This document shows, piece after piece, positions 15,562-25,689 of a stretch of 64,000 nt of DNA. This DNA is from Nonomuraea aurantiaca. GTDB lineage: Bacteria > Actinomycetota > Actinomycetes > Streptosporangiales > Streptosporangiaceae. The stretch spans positions 248,001 to 312,000 of the forward strand of contig NZ_JAIWNB010000010.1 in NCBI RefSeq assembly GCF_020215705.1, written 5' to 3'. The stretch's first letter is position 1. Each line of letters opens with the position of its first letter. The notes under the pieces were generated by a model. That model made no database searches. It was given only the letters and a program-made list of their open reading frames with translations, and was not told the DNA's origin. The translations under genes were made by a program, and so were the position numbers.

Positions 15562-15581
15562 GTTAGTGATTGACCAATAAC
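15562..15581. promoter_or_regulatory. TetR-type operator upstream of the SnoaL-TetR operon
   Basis: GTTAGTGATTGACCAATAAC is an imperfect palindrome with 8 of 10 half-site positions symmetrical, 13 bp upstream of the first start codon. Likely target of the downstream TetR protein. Confidence 0.65.
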
Positions 15582-15626
15582 CTAGCAGGTCGCAGTAACC
15601 ATGTCAGTCGTCGGCCTCGCCACAGC

Positions 15627-15642
15627 TGTGAGCTATATCACA
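15627..15642. promoter_or_regulatory. CRP-like site upstream of the serine hydrolase fusion gene
   Basis: TGTGAGCTATATCACA matches the CRP/GlxR consensus TGTGA-N6-TCACA at every conserved position. It lies about 90 bp upstream of the ATG at 15730, consistent with an activator site. No CRP-family gene is in the window. Confidence 0.6.
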
Positions 15643-15729
15643 GTTGAGGTTGACCTTGGGTCAGGGTGGAAGCTCGGCGCAGCGGCAAACGCCGACCCGG
15701 ACATAACGGATTCGAAGGATCGAACCACC

Positions 15730-17292
15730 ATGACGATCACCCTTTCCGACCAGGACAAGAGCACCCTGCGGATCGCCGCGTACGGCGCCGTGTCGCTGAT
15801 GGCCGCCGCCGGCGCCGCCGGCAAGCCCCACAAGATCGCTGCCAACGGCAGCATCGCCCTAGGCTCGGCCACCGGTCTGATCGGTCACGTGCTCGCCACG
15901 TACCCCAAGGGCAAGGACCTGGCCGGCAAGTCCGTGGCCGAGATCGCCGACCGCGTGCTGCCGGCCTTGACCACGGCCATGAACCTGCTGAAGAAGCAGG
16001 ATCCGGCCGAGGCCGACAACTTCCGCGGCACCGTTCTCATCGCTGTCGAGACCGCCCAGATTCACCAGGGCCAGCCGAGCCCTGCCACGACTGAGATGGC
16101 CCGCAAGATCACCGCGGCCCTCGACGCCGCCAGGGTAGACACTGCGGACCGCGAGGCCGGTCCAGAGACGGCTACCGGGCAGGATCGCCCGGAGTTGCGG
16201 AAGGCGATCGAGGAGATCGTCGACTCCGGTTTCGTCGGGGTCTCGCTGCGCGTGCACGATGAGCGGGGCGAGTGGGCCGGCAGCGCGGGGGCGGCCGTGC
16301 TGGGCGGGACCGCCAAGCCGCCGATCGACGGGCATGTCCGGATCGGCAGCGCCACCAAGACCTTCACCGCGACCCTGGTGCTGCAGCTGGTGGCCGAGGG
16401 CAAGGTCGGGCTGGACACCCCGGCGGCGTACTACCTGCCCGAGTTCGGGCTGGACGAGCGGATCACGGTGCGGATGCTGTTGCAGCACACCAGCGGGGTG
16501 TTCAACTTCAGCGGCGAGGTCTACGACGACGGGACGGTCGTACCGGGGATCCCCATCCCCTACGGCACCACGGGCAAGGAGTGGGTGGACGACCGGCTCA
16601 AGACCTACCGGCCGGAGGAGCTGGTACGTCTGGCGTTGTCCAAGCCTGCGCGGTTCGAGCCGGGCACGGGCTGGAGCTACTCCAACACCAACTACGTGCT
16701 GGCCAGGCTGCTGATCGAGAAGGTCACCGGCCGTTCGGTCGCCGAGGAGATGCGGCGGCTGATCCTGGAGCCGCTCGGGCTGTCGGGCACCATGCTGCCG
16801 GACGCCTCGCCGGAGATCCCCGCGCCGCACGCCCACGCCTACTACCAGTACGAGGACGCGGGCGAGCAGAAAACGATCGACATCACCCGCCAGAACCCCT
16901 CCTGGATCTCCAGCGGCGGTGACATGATCTCGACCACCCAGGACCTCCACACGTTCATCTCCGCGTTGCTGGGCGGCAAGCTCCTGCCGGCCCCGCTGCT
17001 GGCCGAGATGTGCACCCCGCACCCGACGGGCATCCCGAACATGGACTACGGCCTGGGAGTGTTCGTGGTGACCACGGACAACGGCACGGTCATCTCCCAC
17101 AACGGCGCCGCCGTGGGCCATGCGGCGCTGATGTCCAGCACACCCGACGGCAGCAAGACCCTGATCGCCGCTCTGAACTGCGTGGACGACGCCGACCTGT
17201 CCATCGCGGCCGCATTCCAGAACGCTCAGCAAAGGCTCCTCAACGAGGTGTTCGGTGGTGGGCAGACCGATCCGGCTCAGCCGACGGACTGA
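15730..17292 (+). CDS. Serine hydrolase (class C beta-lactamase/D-Ala carboxypeptidase family) fused to a small N-terminal domain
   Basis: A 520-aa protein with two parts. Residues 1-135 (SDQDKSTLRIAAYGAV..., ending ITAALDAA) look like a complete small actinobacterial protein of unknown function. Residues 150-510 are a beta-lactamase-fold hydrolase with SxxK as S207-A-T-K210, YSN at 317-319 and HNG at 457-459, which corresponds to the class C KTG/HxG motif. Relatives of this hydrolase begin around the DRPELRKAIEEIV segment, so the junction at 136-150 appears to be a gene fusion in one frame. There is no signal peptide, so it should be cytosolic. The ATG at 15730 was chosen over an upstream frame to 15601 because that extension covers a CRP-like site and has no family sequence. 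Confidence 0.85.
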   Translation: MTITLSDQDKSTLRIAAYGAVSLMAAAGAAGKPHKIAANGSIALGSATGLIGHVLATYPKGKDLAGKSVAEIADRVLPALTTAMNLLKKQDPAEADNFRGTVLIAVETAQIHQGQPSPATTEMARKITAALDAARVDTADREAGPETATGQDRPELRKAIEEIVDSGFVGVSLRVHDERGEWAGSAGAAVLGGTAKPPIDGHVRIGSATKTFTATLVLQLVAEGKVGLDTPAAYYLPEFGLDERITVRMLLQHTSGVFNFSGEVYDDGTVVPGIPIPYGTTGKEWVDDRLKTYRPEELVRLALSKPARFEPGTGWSYSNTNYVLARLLIEKVTGRSVAEEMRRLILEPLGLSGTMLPDASPEIPAPHAHAYYQYEDAGEQKTIDITRQNPSWISSGGDMISTTQDLHTFISALLGGKLLPAPLLAEMCTPHPTGIPNMDYGLGVFVVTTDNGTVISHNGAAVGHAALMSSTPDGSKTLIAALNCVDDADLSIAAAFQNAQQRLLNEVFGGGQTDPAQPTD

Positions 17293-17344
17293 GCACCTGT
17301 GACCCGTACGCCTCGAGGGCGGGCATCAGGTAGAACGCGAACCG

Positions 17345-17370
17345 GGGCCACGCCGAGCTCGGCGTGGCCC
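17345..17370 (+). terminator. Perfect palindrome terminator after the hydrolase fusion gene
   Basis: A 26-bp perfect inverted repeat with half-site GGGCCACGCCGAG (17345-17357) lies 53 bp past the hydrolase stop and before the MerR gene. It would fold as a strong GC stem. Confidence 0.75.
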
Positions 17371-17433
17371 GTCCACATGCTCGGCTGTGGTCTGCTTAGT
17401 CGCCGAGCTCGAGCACAAGGCAGGATTGCGCAG

Positions 17434-18216
17434 ATGAACGGAGTCACGATCGGGCAGGCGGCGGCATTCGTCGACGTCACGGTGAAGACGGTGCGGCACT
17501 ACCACAAGCTTGGCTTGGTGAAGGAGCCGGAACGCGACAGCTCCGGCTACCGGAGGTACGGATCGGCCGAGTTGTTGCGCCTTGTCCAGGTCCGGACGCT
17601 GGCCGCCGCCGGGGTGCCGTTGGCCGAGATCGGGCCTCTGCTCGACGCCGACCCCGCGCTGTTCGCCACCGCGCTCGCCGACGTCGAGCGGCAGCTCGAC
17701 GAACGGATCGAGGAGCTGATCGCGCGGCGTGACACGCTGCGCCGGCTCGCCGATGGTGACCGGGCTCTGCTGCCTGACCGTGCTGTGGCGCTGCTGGAGC
17801 GGCTGTCCGGCCTCGGCTTCTCCGCGGCGGACGTGGCGGCCGCCAGGGAAGGCTGGGTGCTGGCCAGGGCCCTGGTCCCCGAGGGCTTCGACGACTACCT
17901 CACTCATGTCGAGCAGGCCCTCGAAGACACCCGGTTCGTCGCCTTGATCAAGCGCGGCGCCGAAGCCGCGGACTGGGAACCGGACGACCCGCGCATCGCC
18001 GAGCTCGCCACCGCCATGGCCGACCACTTCCTCGCCAACCCCGCACAGCTGAAGATCGTGACCGGTCTGCAAGCCCGCACCGAGGCCGCGACCCGATACG
18101 AACTGATCGCCCTCCACGGCGAAGAGCAGGGCTCGGCCGCGGCCCAGGGGGTCGCGCTCGTCGAGACCAAGCTCCGCGCCGCCGGCATCCACATCCCCAG
18201 ACCAGGCACCCACTGA
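17434..18216 (+). CDS. MerR-family transcriptional regulator
   Basis: A 260-aa MerR regulator. The winged HTH is at residues 3-70 (TIGQAAAFVDVTVKTVRHYHKLGLV, then SGYRRY). A coiled-coil dimer helix follows (LADVERQLDERIEELIARRDTLRRL), then a 130-residue C-terminal domain of TipAS-like helical character with no obvious metal-binding cysteines. Members bend a long-spacer promoter to activate transcription on ligand binding. The ATG at 17434 begins right at the HTH. It stands alone between terminators. Its targets are not evident; the neighbouring serine hydrolase is only a candidate. Confidence 0.88.
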   Translation: MNGVTIGQAAAFVDVTVKTVRHYHKLGLVKEPERDSSGYRRYGSAELLRLVQVRTLAAAGVPLAEIGPLLDADPALFATALADVERQLDERIEELIARRDTLRRLADGDRALLPDRAVALLERLSGLGFSAADVAAAREGWVLARALVPEGFDDYLTHVEQALEDTRFVALIKRGAEAADWEPDDPRIAELATAMADHFLANPAQLKIVTGLQARTEAATRYELIALHGEEQGSAAAQGVALVETKLRAAGIHIPRPGTH

Positions 18217-18364
18217 CCGCCCCGGCCCTTCGGCCCGGCGGCCGGCCGGGATCTGCCCGCAGACACCGTTGGAGCGGCGGTACGGCGTCACGCCGGGGTG
18301 GTGGCACCGGGGTGCCGCCCACGATCAGTACCGTTGGAAGCGACGTCTGCCCCCGAAGCGCGAA

Positions 18365-18407
18365 GCGCCCACCCGCGAAGCCCTTTAGGCCCGAAGCGGG
18401 TGGGCGC
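18365..18407 (-). terminator. Hairpin terminator after guaB3
   Basis: GCGCCCACCCGC (18365-18376) pairs perfectly with GCGGGTGGGCGC (18396-18407), ending 9 bp before the guaB3 stop. A second GC-rich dyad (GGCCCTTCGGCC region, about 18225-18252) follows the MerR gene on the other side. Confidence 0.8.
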
Positions 18408-18415
18408 CCAAACGA

Positions 18416-19537
18416 TCAGCGCTGGGTGGGAGCGACGACCACCTCGACGCGCTGGAACTCCTTGATGTCCGAGTAACCCGTCGAAGCCATCGTCCGCTTC
18501 AACGCCCCCATCAGGTTCATGGACCCGTCAGCCACGCTGGACGGCCCGTGCAGGATCTGCTCCAGGGTGCCCACCGTGTCGAACGCCACCCGCCGGCCTC
18601 GAGGCAGGTCCGGGTGGTGTGCCTCCGAGCCCCAGTGGAAGCCATGACCGGGGGCCTCCGTCGCGCGGGCGAGCGGCGAGCCGACCATGACCGCGTCGGC
18701 GCCGCAGGCGATGGCCTTGGCGATGTCGCCCGAGGTGCCCATGCCGCCGTCGGCGATCACGTGGACGTAGCGGCCGCCCGATTCGTCCATGTAGTCGCGG
18801 CGGGCGGCGGCGACGTCGGAGATCGCGGTGGCCATCGGCACGGCCACGCCCAGCACGTTGCGGGTGGTGTGCGAGGCGCCGCCCCCGAAGCCGACCAGGA
18901 CGCCAGCCGCACCGGTGCGCATGAGGTGCAGGGCGGCCGTGTAGGTGGCGCAGCCGCCCACGATGACCGGCACGTCGAGCTCGTAGATGAACTGCTTGAG
19001 GTTCAGCGGCTCGGCCCGGCCCGAGACGTGCTCGGCCGAGACCGTGGTGCCGCGGATGACGAAGATGTCCACGCCCGCGTCGATGACGGTCTTGTGATAT
19101 TGCACCGTACGCTGCGGAGACAGGCGGACCGCCGTGGTCACGCCGGACTCCCGGATCTCCGCGATCCGGCGGCCGATCAGCTCTTCCTTGATCGGCGCCG
19201 TGTAGATCTCCTGCAGCCGCTTGGTCGCGGCCTCGGCGTCGAGCGAGGCGCACTCCTCCAGCAGCGGCGACGGGTCGTCGTAGCGGGTCCAGAGCCCTTC
19301 GAGGTCGAGGGGCGCCAGACCGCCGAGGCGGCCGATCTCGATCGCGGTGGCGGGCGAGACCACGCTGTCCATGGGGGCGACGACCACGGGTAGTTCGAAC
19401 CGGTAAGCGTCGATCTGCCAGGCGATCGAGACCTCCTCCGGGTCACGAGTGCGCCGGGAGGGTACGAGGCCGATCTCGTCGAGCGCGTAGGCCCGGCGAC
19501 CGGTCTTGCCCCGGCCGATCTCCACCTGCTGAGTCAT
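18416..19537 (-). CDS. guaB3: GuaB3-family IMP dehydrogenase-related protein
   Basis: A 373-aa TIM-barrel protein of the GuaB3 family, the second IMPDH-like gene regularly found next to guaB in actinobacteria. The N-terminal LPVVVAPMDSVVSP and the C-terminal HVIADGGMGTSGDIAKAIACGADAVMVGSPLA resemble IMPDH. The CBS pair is absent. The catalytic loop reads GFGGGASHTTRNV, with no cysteine at the position of the IMPDH nucleophile, so a classical IMPDH thioimidate reaction is unlikely. GuaB3 proteins have been linked to GMP reductase-like activity in some bacteria; here this is inference. It begins 3 bp after the guaB stop and is co-transcribed with it. Confidence 0.93.
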   Translation of the reverse strand: MTQQVEIGRGKTGRRAYALDEIGLVPSRRTRDPEEVSIAWQIDAYRFELPVVVAPMDSVVSPATAIEIGRLGGLAPLDLEGLWTRYDDPSPLLEECASLDAEAATKRLQEIYTAPIKEELIGRRIAEIRESGVTTAVRLSPQRTVQYHKTVIDAGVDIFVIRGTTVSAEHVSGRAEPLNLKQFIYELDVPVIVGGCATYTAALHLMRTGAAGVLVGFGGGASHTTRNVLGVAVPMATAISDVAAARRDYMDESGGRYVHVIADGGMGTSGDIAKAIACGADAVMVGSPLARATEAPGHGFHWGSEAHHPDLPRGRRVAFDTVGTLEQILHGPSSVADGSMNLMGALKRTMASTGYSDIKEFQRVEVVVAPTQR

Positions 19538-19540
19538 GTC

Positions 19541-21022
19541 TTACCTTCTGTGATAGTTCGGGGCTTCCACGGTCATCTGAATGTCGTGGGGATGGCTCTC
19601 CGTGAGTCCCGCCGCCGTGATCGGCATGAGCTCACAGTCGGTGTGCATCTGCGTGATCGTGCGGCAGCCGGCGTACCACATGCCCTGGCGCAGGCCGCCG
19701 ACGAGCTGGTGGGCGACCGCCGCGACCGGGCCCCGGAAGGGGACCTGGCCTTCGATGCCCTCGGGGATGTATTTGTCCTCGCCGCCGATGTCGGCCTGCG
19801 CGTAGCGGTCCTTGCTGAAGGACATGCCGCCGCGCTCGCGGTTGCGGACCGCGCCGAGCGAGCCCATCCCCCGGTACGACTTGAACTGCTTGCCGTTGAT
19901 GAAGATCAGCTCACCGGGCGACTCCTCGCAGCCGGCCAGCAGCGAGCCGAGCATGACCGTGTCGGCGCCGGCGGCGATGGCCTTGACGATGTCGCCGGAG
20001 TATTGCAGGCCGCCGTCGCCGATGACCGGCACCCCGGCGGGCCCGCACGCCAGCGACGCCTGGTAGATGGCGGTGACCTGCGGCGCGCCCACGCCGGCCA
20101 CGACGCGGGTGGTGCAGATGGAGCCGGGGCCCACGCCGACCTTGACCGCGTCGGCGCCCGCGTCGACGAGCATCTGGGCGCCCGCCCTGGTCGCGATGTT
20201 GCCGCCGATGACGTCGACCTTGCTGTTGGCCTTGAGCTTGGCGACCATGTCGGCCAGGCCCTTGGAGTGGCCGTGCGCGACGTCGACCACGACCACGTCG
20301 ACGCCCGCCTCGATCAGCGCCTTGGCCCGCAGCTCCGCGTCACCGCCGACGCCCACGGCGGCGCCGACGACCAGGCGGCCGTCCGCGTCCTTGGTGGCCA
20401 GCGGATATTGCTCGCTCTTGGTGAAGTCTTTGACCGTGATCAGGCCGCGCAGCCTGCCGTCGGGATCGACCAGGGGCAGCTTCTCGATCTTGTTGCGGCG
20501 CAGCAGCGCGAACGCGTCGTCGCGCGACACCCCCACCGGGGCGGTGACCAGCGGCATCGGAGTCATGACCTCACGCACCGGCCGCGACTGGTCGGTCTCG
20601 AAGCGCATGTCGCGGTTGGTCACGATGCCGACGAGCACGCCGGACAGGTCGGTGACGGGCACCCCGGAGATCCGGTACGTCGCGCACAGCCGCTCCACGT
20701 CGGCCAGCGTGTTGTCGGGAGTGCAGGTGACCGGGTTGGTGACCATCCCGGCCTCGGACCGTTTGACCAGGTCGACCTGCTGGGCCTGCTCCTCCACCGA
20801 CAGGTTGCGGTGCAGGATGCCGATGCCGCCCTGGCGGGCCATGGCGACGGCCATGCGGGCCTCGGTGACCGTGTCCATCGCGGCGGAGACCAGCGGGATC
20901 GACAGGTTGATGCCGCGCGACAGGCGCGAACCGGTGTCCGCGTCACCGGGTTGCAGGTCTGAATAGCTTGGGACGAGCAACACGTCGTCGAAGGTCAGAC
21001 CCGTCTCGGTGAACTTGGACAT
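19541..21022 (-). CDS. guaB: Inosine-5'-monophosphate dehydrogenase
   Basis: A 493-aa IMPDH that oxidises IMP to XMP with NAD, the committed step of GMP synthesis. It has the N-terminal barrel start (LTFDDVLLVPSYSD), a tandem CBS domain pair at about residues 95-215 (regulatory nucleotide sensing), the catalytic-loop cysteine in GPGSICTTRVV, and the flap around RGMGSLGAV. Length is normal. AGGAGGGG precedes the ATG by 7 nt. It forms an operon with guaB3 downstream, as in Mycobacterium, and is divergent from the TrmB/LuxR-type regulator across a 411-bp spacer. Confidence 0.97.
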   Translation of the reverse strand: MSKFTETGLTFDDVLLVPSYSDLQPGDADTGSRLSRGINLSIPLVSAAMDTVTEARMAVAMARQGGIGILHRNLSVEEQAQQVDLVKRSEAGMVTNPVTCTPDNTLADVERLCATYRISGVPVTDLSGVLVGIVTNRDMRFETDQSRPVREVMTPMPLVTAPVGVSRDDAFALLRRNKIEKLPLVDPDGRLRGLITVKDFTKSEQYPLATKDADGRLVVGAAVGVGGDAELRAKALIEAGVDVVVVDVAHGHSKGLADMVAKLKANSKVDVIGGNIATRAGAQMLVDAGADAVKVGVGPGSICTTRVVAGVGAPQVTAIYQASLACGPAGVPVIGDGGLQYSGDIVKAIAAGADTVMLGSLLAGCEESPGELIFINGKQFKSYRGMGSLGAVRNRERGGMSFSKDRYAQADIGGEDKYIPEGIEGQVPFRGPVAAVAHQLVGGLRQGMWYAGCRTITQMHTDCELMPITAAGLTESHPHDIQMTVEAPNYHRR

Positions 21023-21433
21023 GCTGCGGCCCCTCCTGCCGATGCTGATGAGGCAAGTCTAGGGCCTACATGCAAAACGTCCCGAGGCCGGGAGCACGAT
21101 GACCCCCACGGCCCGTCGTACCCCCGGCATCCCAAAGAGCCGAAGGATGGGGCGGTCGGTGATCCGCCCCATCCTCCGGCCACCGACATCCGGGCGGAAG
21201 CGCATTAAAGCGCCACCGAACCCCCCTCCGCGTCCTGATGGCCAGCGCTGCCAGCTCAAGTGGATGCCGACGCTGGGTTAAGCCTGCGTTACTCAACGGC
21301 ACACCGCAATGTGAAAACGTGCAATTGCACGAAGTTGCACATGTGGCCAAGGAGTCCACGCAAGGAGCGGACAAGGACGTATCGCCGAGTTATTCTCACG
21401 ACACGCCCGTGTCCCCCCTACGGAGCCCCTTTT
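21023..21433. promoter_or_regulatory. Divergent guaB / regulator spacer with a short perfect palindrome
   Basis: No gene is seen in these 411 bp. CGTGCAATTGCACG (21318-21331) is a perfect 14-bp palindrome, followed 5 bp later by another GTTGCAC half-site. It lies about 105 bp upstream of the TrmB/LuxR-type gene and may be its operator. No riboswitch fold was recognised for guaB. Confidence 0.45.
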
Positions 21434-22444
21434 ATGCGCAGCGAGTCTCCCACCGTGTCCGATCCCCTCGCGACGCTGGGCCTGGACCCGGCTCAGACCG
21501 CGCTCTACACGGCGGTGCTGCGCCTGCACAGGGCCACGCGTACCGAACTGGCCCAGGCCATGGACGGTCCCGTCGACAAAGTGAGCAGACAGCTCGACGA
21601 TCTCGTCAGGCTCGGAGTGATCGACGAACAATCGGGCGAATACCTCGCCCGGCACCCCGCCGCCGCGCTCGGCCGGCTGATCGCCGACCGCCTCGACCGG
21701 CTGGCCGAGGAGAGCCGGCGTATCGATTCCGCGCTCGGCTCGATCCGCGGGCTGATCCGCGACTACGACGTGGGGCACGACTACCAGAACGGCGCGTTCC
21801 GGGTCGAGATGGTGAGCGGGGCCGACGTGCTCTACGAAAGCGTGGTGGGCATGGCGGTGCAGTCCCCGCCGATGCGCTTACTCACCGCGATTCCCGACGA
21901 GCGGACCATGGCGGACTTCGTCCGAAAATTTGCCGATCCTTGGATCGATGCACAACAGCGGAAACTGCTGAACGTGCGGGCCGTCATCCCGGTCTCCACG
22001 CTGACCCTGCCCGGCGTACGCGACCAGCTGACCAGACTGCTGGCCGCCGGCGGGGCCGTACGCACGCTGGACCGGGTGCCGAGCTGGTTCATGACCGCCG
22101 GAGCCGACGCCGCCGGCCTGCCCGCGCTATGGGGCGGCAACCTGCCCGACCACGCCTACAACTTCTACCTGGTACGGACGCCGATCGTCGTGGGCATGCT
22201 CCGGTCGCTCTTCGAGGAGCTGTGGGGCCGGGCCGTACCCCTGCCCTGGGGTCGCCGCGGCGAGGGCGTGGTGCAGGTGCTGCGGCTCGCGGCGCAGGGC
22301 ATGTGCGACGACTCCATAGCCCGTCAGCTGGGTGTCTCCGTACGCACGGTACGGGCAAGGTTTGCCGACGCCATGGTTCAGCTTGGCGCGCAATCACGCT
22401 TTCACGCAGGTGTGGAGGCCGCGCGGCGGGGCTGGCTGAGCTAA
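21434..22444 (+). CDS. TrmB/LuxR-type helix-turn-helix regulator
   Basis: A 336-aa regulator with two DNA-binding-type modules. Residues 15-75 form a TrmB-like winged helix (LDPAQTALYTAVLRLHRATR...VDKVSRQLDDLVRLGVI). The centre (about 115-260) is an effector-type domain with no recognised ligand motif. Residues 272-330 are a LuxR C-terminal HTH (VLRLAAQGMCDDSIARQLGVSVRTVRARFADAMVQLGA). Such proteins are common stand-alone regulators in Streptomyces-like genomes. The ATG at 21434 has GGAG 8 nt upstream. It is divergent from guaB; nothing in the sequence ties it to purine control. Confidence 0.87.
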   Translation: MRSESPTVSDPLATLGLDPAQTALYTAVLRLHRATRTELAQAMDGPVDKVSRQLDDLVRLGVIDEQSGEYLARHPAAALGRLIADRLDRLAEESRRIDSALGSIRGLIRDYDVGHDYQNGAFRVEMVSGADVLYESVVGMAVQSPPMRLLTAIPDERTMADFVRKFADPWIDAQQRKLLNVRAVIPVSTLTLPGVRDQLTRLLAAGGAVRTLDRVPSWFMTAGADAAGLPALWGGNLPDHAYNFYLVRTPIVVGMLRSLFEELWGRAVPLPWGRRGEGVVQVLRLAAQGMCDDSIARQLGVSVRTVRARFADAMVQLGAQSRFHAGVEAARRGWLS

Positions 22445-22483
22445 TCACCACCGCGGTGGCCGCATCGGTCATATGGTGGGAAG

Positions 22484-22861
22484 GTGCTGGAAGACGTCCC
22501 CCGCGACCCGTTCGCGGACGACCCGAACGACCCTTCCTCAGCGATGGGCGAGCTCGACGACGCCGAACCGCTGACCGCCTCCGAGCGCGACGAGGCCATC
22601 ACCGACCTGGCCGACGTCGAGGTCTTCCGCTCCTTGTTAGAGCAGCAGGGAGTGCTGGGACTGGTGCTCGACTGCCCGGAATGCGGCGAGCAGCACTTCT
22701 TCGACTGGGAGCTGCTGCGCGGCAATCTGCGCCAGATGATCGACAAAGGCCAGCCCCAGATGCACGAGCCGGCCTTTCACCCTGACCCGGCCGACTACGT
22801 GACCTGGGAATACGCCAGAGGCTACGTCGACGGTGTCATCGACACCGAGGAGCGCCGCTGA
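22484..22861 (+). CDS. DUF5319 family protein
   Basis: A 125-aa acidic protein conserved in actinobacteria beside guaB and the sigma D locus (the Rv3412 position in M. tuberculosis). It contains a CPECG pair of cysteines near residue 64 (LVLDCPECGEQHFFDW) and a C-terminal WEYARGYVDGVID. It has no membrane segment or signal peptide. Function is unknown; the two cysteines alone could be half of a metal site in a dimer. The GTG at 22484 follows GGTGGGAAG. The last 40 bp overlap, on the opposite strand, the short RsdA-like frame. Confidence 0.88.
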   Translation: MLEDVPRDPFADDPNDPSSAMGELDDAEPLTASERDEAITDLADVEVFRSLLEQQGVLGLVLDCPECGEQHFFDWELLRGNLRQMIDKGQPQMHEPAFHPDPADYVTWEYARGYVDGVIDTEERR

Positions 22862-22974
22862 TCCACGTCGTCCAGCAGCACGGCGAGCAGCCGTGCGGCC
22901 GGATCGCGAGAATCGGGCAGCTCGCCGCGGGCCAGCACGTCGAGGAGCGCGTCAGTCTGCTCCTCCGGCGTCAA
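22822..22974 (-). CDS. Short RsdA-like anti-sigma peptide (50 aa), translationally coupled to sigma D
   Basis: Directly after the sigma gene, a TTG overlapping its stop (TTGA) opens a 50-codon frame: PEEQTDALLDVLARGELPDS then DPAARLLAVLLDDVDQ. This has the look of the N-terminal sigma-binding helices of RsdA, the anti-sigma D factor that normally follows at this locus. The frame ends at TAG 22824-22822, inside the antisense of the DUF5319 gene. There is no transmembrane helix and no C-terminal domain, which full RsdA has. It is either a truncated remnant or a genuine minimal soluble anti-sigma. GC-rich third positions across the frame support translation. Confidence 0.5.
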   Translation of the reverse strand: MTPEEQTDALLDVLARGELPDSRDPAARLLAVLLDDVDQRRSSVSMTPST

Positions 22975-23636
22975 GCCGACTCCAGTTCGGCCATCTGCCG
23001 CAGCCTCGCCAGCGCTCGATGCTGGGCAACACGGACCGCACCTGGTGACATACCGAGTACATTACCGGTCTCCTCCGCCGACAGCCCCGACACCACCCGC
23101 AACAACAGCAACTCGCGCTGGTTGTCGGGGAGTCTGGCGAGCAGCCTGCGGGCATACTCCACCTCGATGTAGCGGACCACCGTCTCCTCGGGCCCCGGTC
23201 CATCGTCCGGCCCGTCCGGTAGATCCTGAGTCGGTACGGCCGAGCGGACCGAGCTCCGCAACGCGTCGGCCACCTTGTGCGAGGCGATACCGAAGACGAA
23301 GGAGGCGAAAGGCCGTCCCATGTCGCGGTATCGCGGCAGCGCGGACAGGACCGCGATGCACACCTCCTGGGCTACGTCATCGGCAATGTGATATTGCCCT
23401 GAAACCCTGCCCAGCCTGGCGCGACAATAGCGCACCACCATCGGACGCAACTCGCCCAGCAGAGATTCGATCGCACTGCGATCTCCCTGCACGGCGAGGC
23501 TCGTCAGTTCCCTTAGGTCGGAGTCATCCGTCCGTGCCGGAAGTCTCGACGCGAGCCTTACCCCAATTTTGGCGTCGGCGACGCTTCCCTCGCTCACGAT
23601 AGGCATGATGCCCGCACTGATCGGGCCTGTCGTCAT
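22971..23636 (-). CDS. Sigma-70 factor, SigD/ShbA type
   Basis: A 221-aa group 4 sigma factor. Region 2 spans about residues 45-125 (LLGELRPMVVRYCRARLG..., DDVAQEVCIAVLSALPRYRDMGRPFASFVFGIASHKVADALR). Region 4 spans about 165-215 (LPDNQRELLLLRVVSGLSAEETGNVLGMSPGAVRVAQHRALARLR). Position between DUF5319/guaB and groEL1 matches sigD of mycobacteria and shbA of Streptomyces, where ShbA drives transcription of the principal sigma gene. That role is inferred here. The ATG at 23636 gives an N-terminus of about 40 residues before region 2; a downstream start is possible. An RsdA-like short frame overlaps its stop. Confidence 0.9.
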   Translation of the reverse strand: MTTGPISAGIMPIVSEGSVADAKIGVRLASRLPARTDDSDLRELTSLAVQGDRSAIESLLGELRPMVVRYCRARLGRVSGQYHIADDVAQEVCIAVLSALPRYRDMGRPFASFVFGIASHKVADALRSSVRSAVPTQDLPDGPDDGPGPEETVVRYIEVEYARRLLARLPDNQRELLLLRVVSGLSAEETGNVLGMSPGAVRVAQHRALARLRQMAELESA

Positions 23637-23992
23637 CGCGAACGGCTACGGATTGGTCACATTGACGCGGCGATAACGGCCAGTAATCGACCGGCCACAC
23701 TAAGCCTTTATTGCGGAAGAATATTTCATCCCATAACCCCAAATGTGCAGAAATTGTCAGACGCCTAGACGCTTAAGCCACACATCCGGTTTACCCGAAT
23801 AAAGCGCTTTCCCGGTTCATCGCCCTTCGCCCACCCTCTCAGCAGCTTCGCCTGGATTGCCCGTATGTCATATGCCATACATGGCTTTGCGGAGGTACGA
23901 GACCAGGGGCGCGCCGGAGAAAGCACACGACCCGCACCTGGAATCAGGCGCGGGTCGGGTGCGGAAAGGAACGGCCCAGTGGAAAGGACGGC
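23637..23992. other. 356-bp AT-richer spacer between sigma D and groEL1, with a groEL terminator
   Basis: The stretch 23640-23870 is markedly more AT-rich than average and should hold the sigma gene promoter and leader. No gene is evident; the whiB3 gene found here in M. tuberculosis is absent. At the groEL side, CGACCCGC (23928-23935) and GCGGGTCG (23950-23957) form a terminator stem 36 bp past the groEL stop. Confidence 0.6.
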
Positions 23993-25612
<1,620 letters not shown>

Positions 25613-25689
25613 GCTGAAAGTCCTCTCCTAGCGTCGAAAGCCCCGGCCGCACGCGCTCAAGCGCGCGCCCGGGGCCCGACGCATCCGGC

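Noticed and set aside
19550..20962. 470-codon plus-strand frame opposite guaB
   Set aside because: Composition is Asp/Ala/Gly/His-rich shadow sequence; the opposite strand encodes a fully conserved IMPDH.
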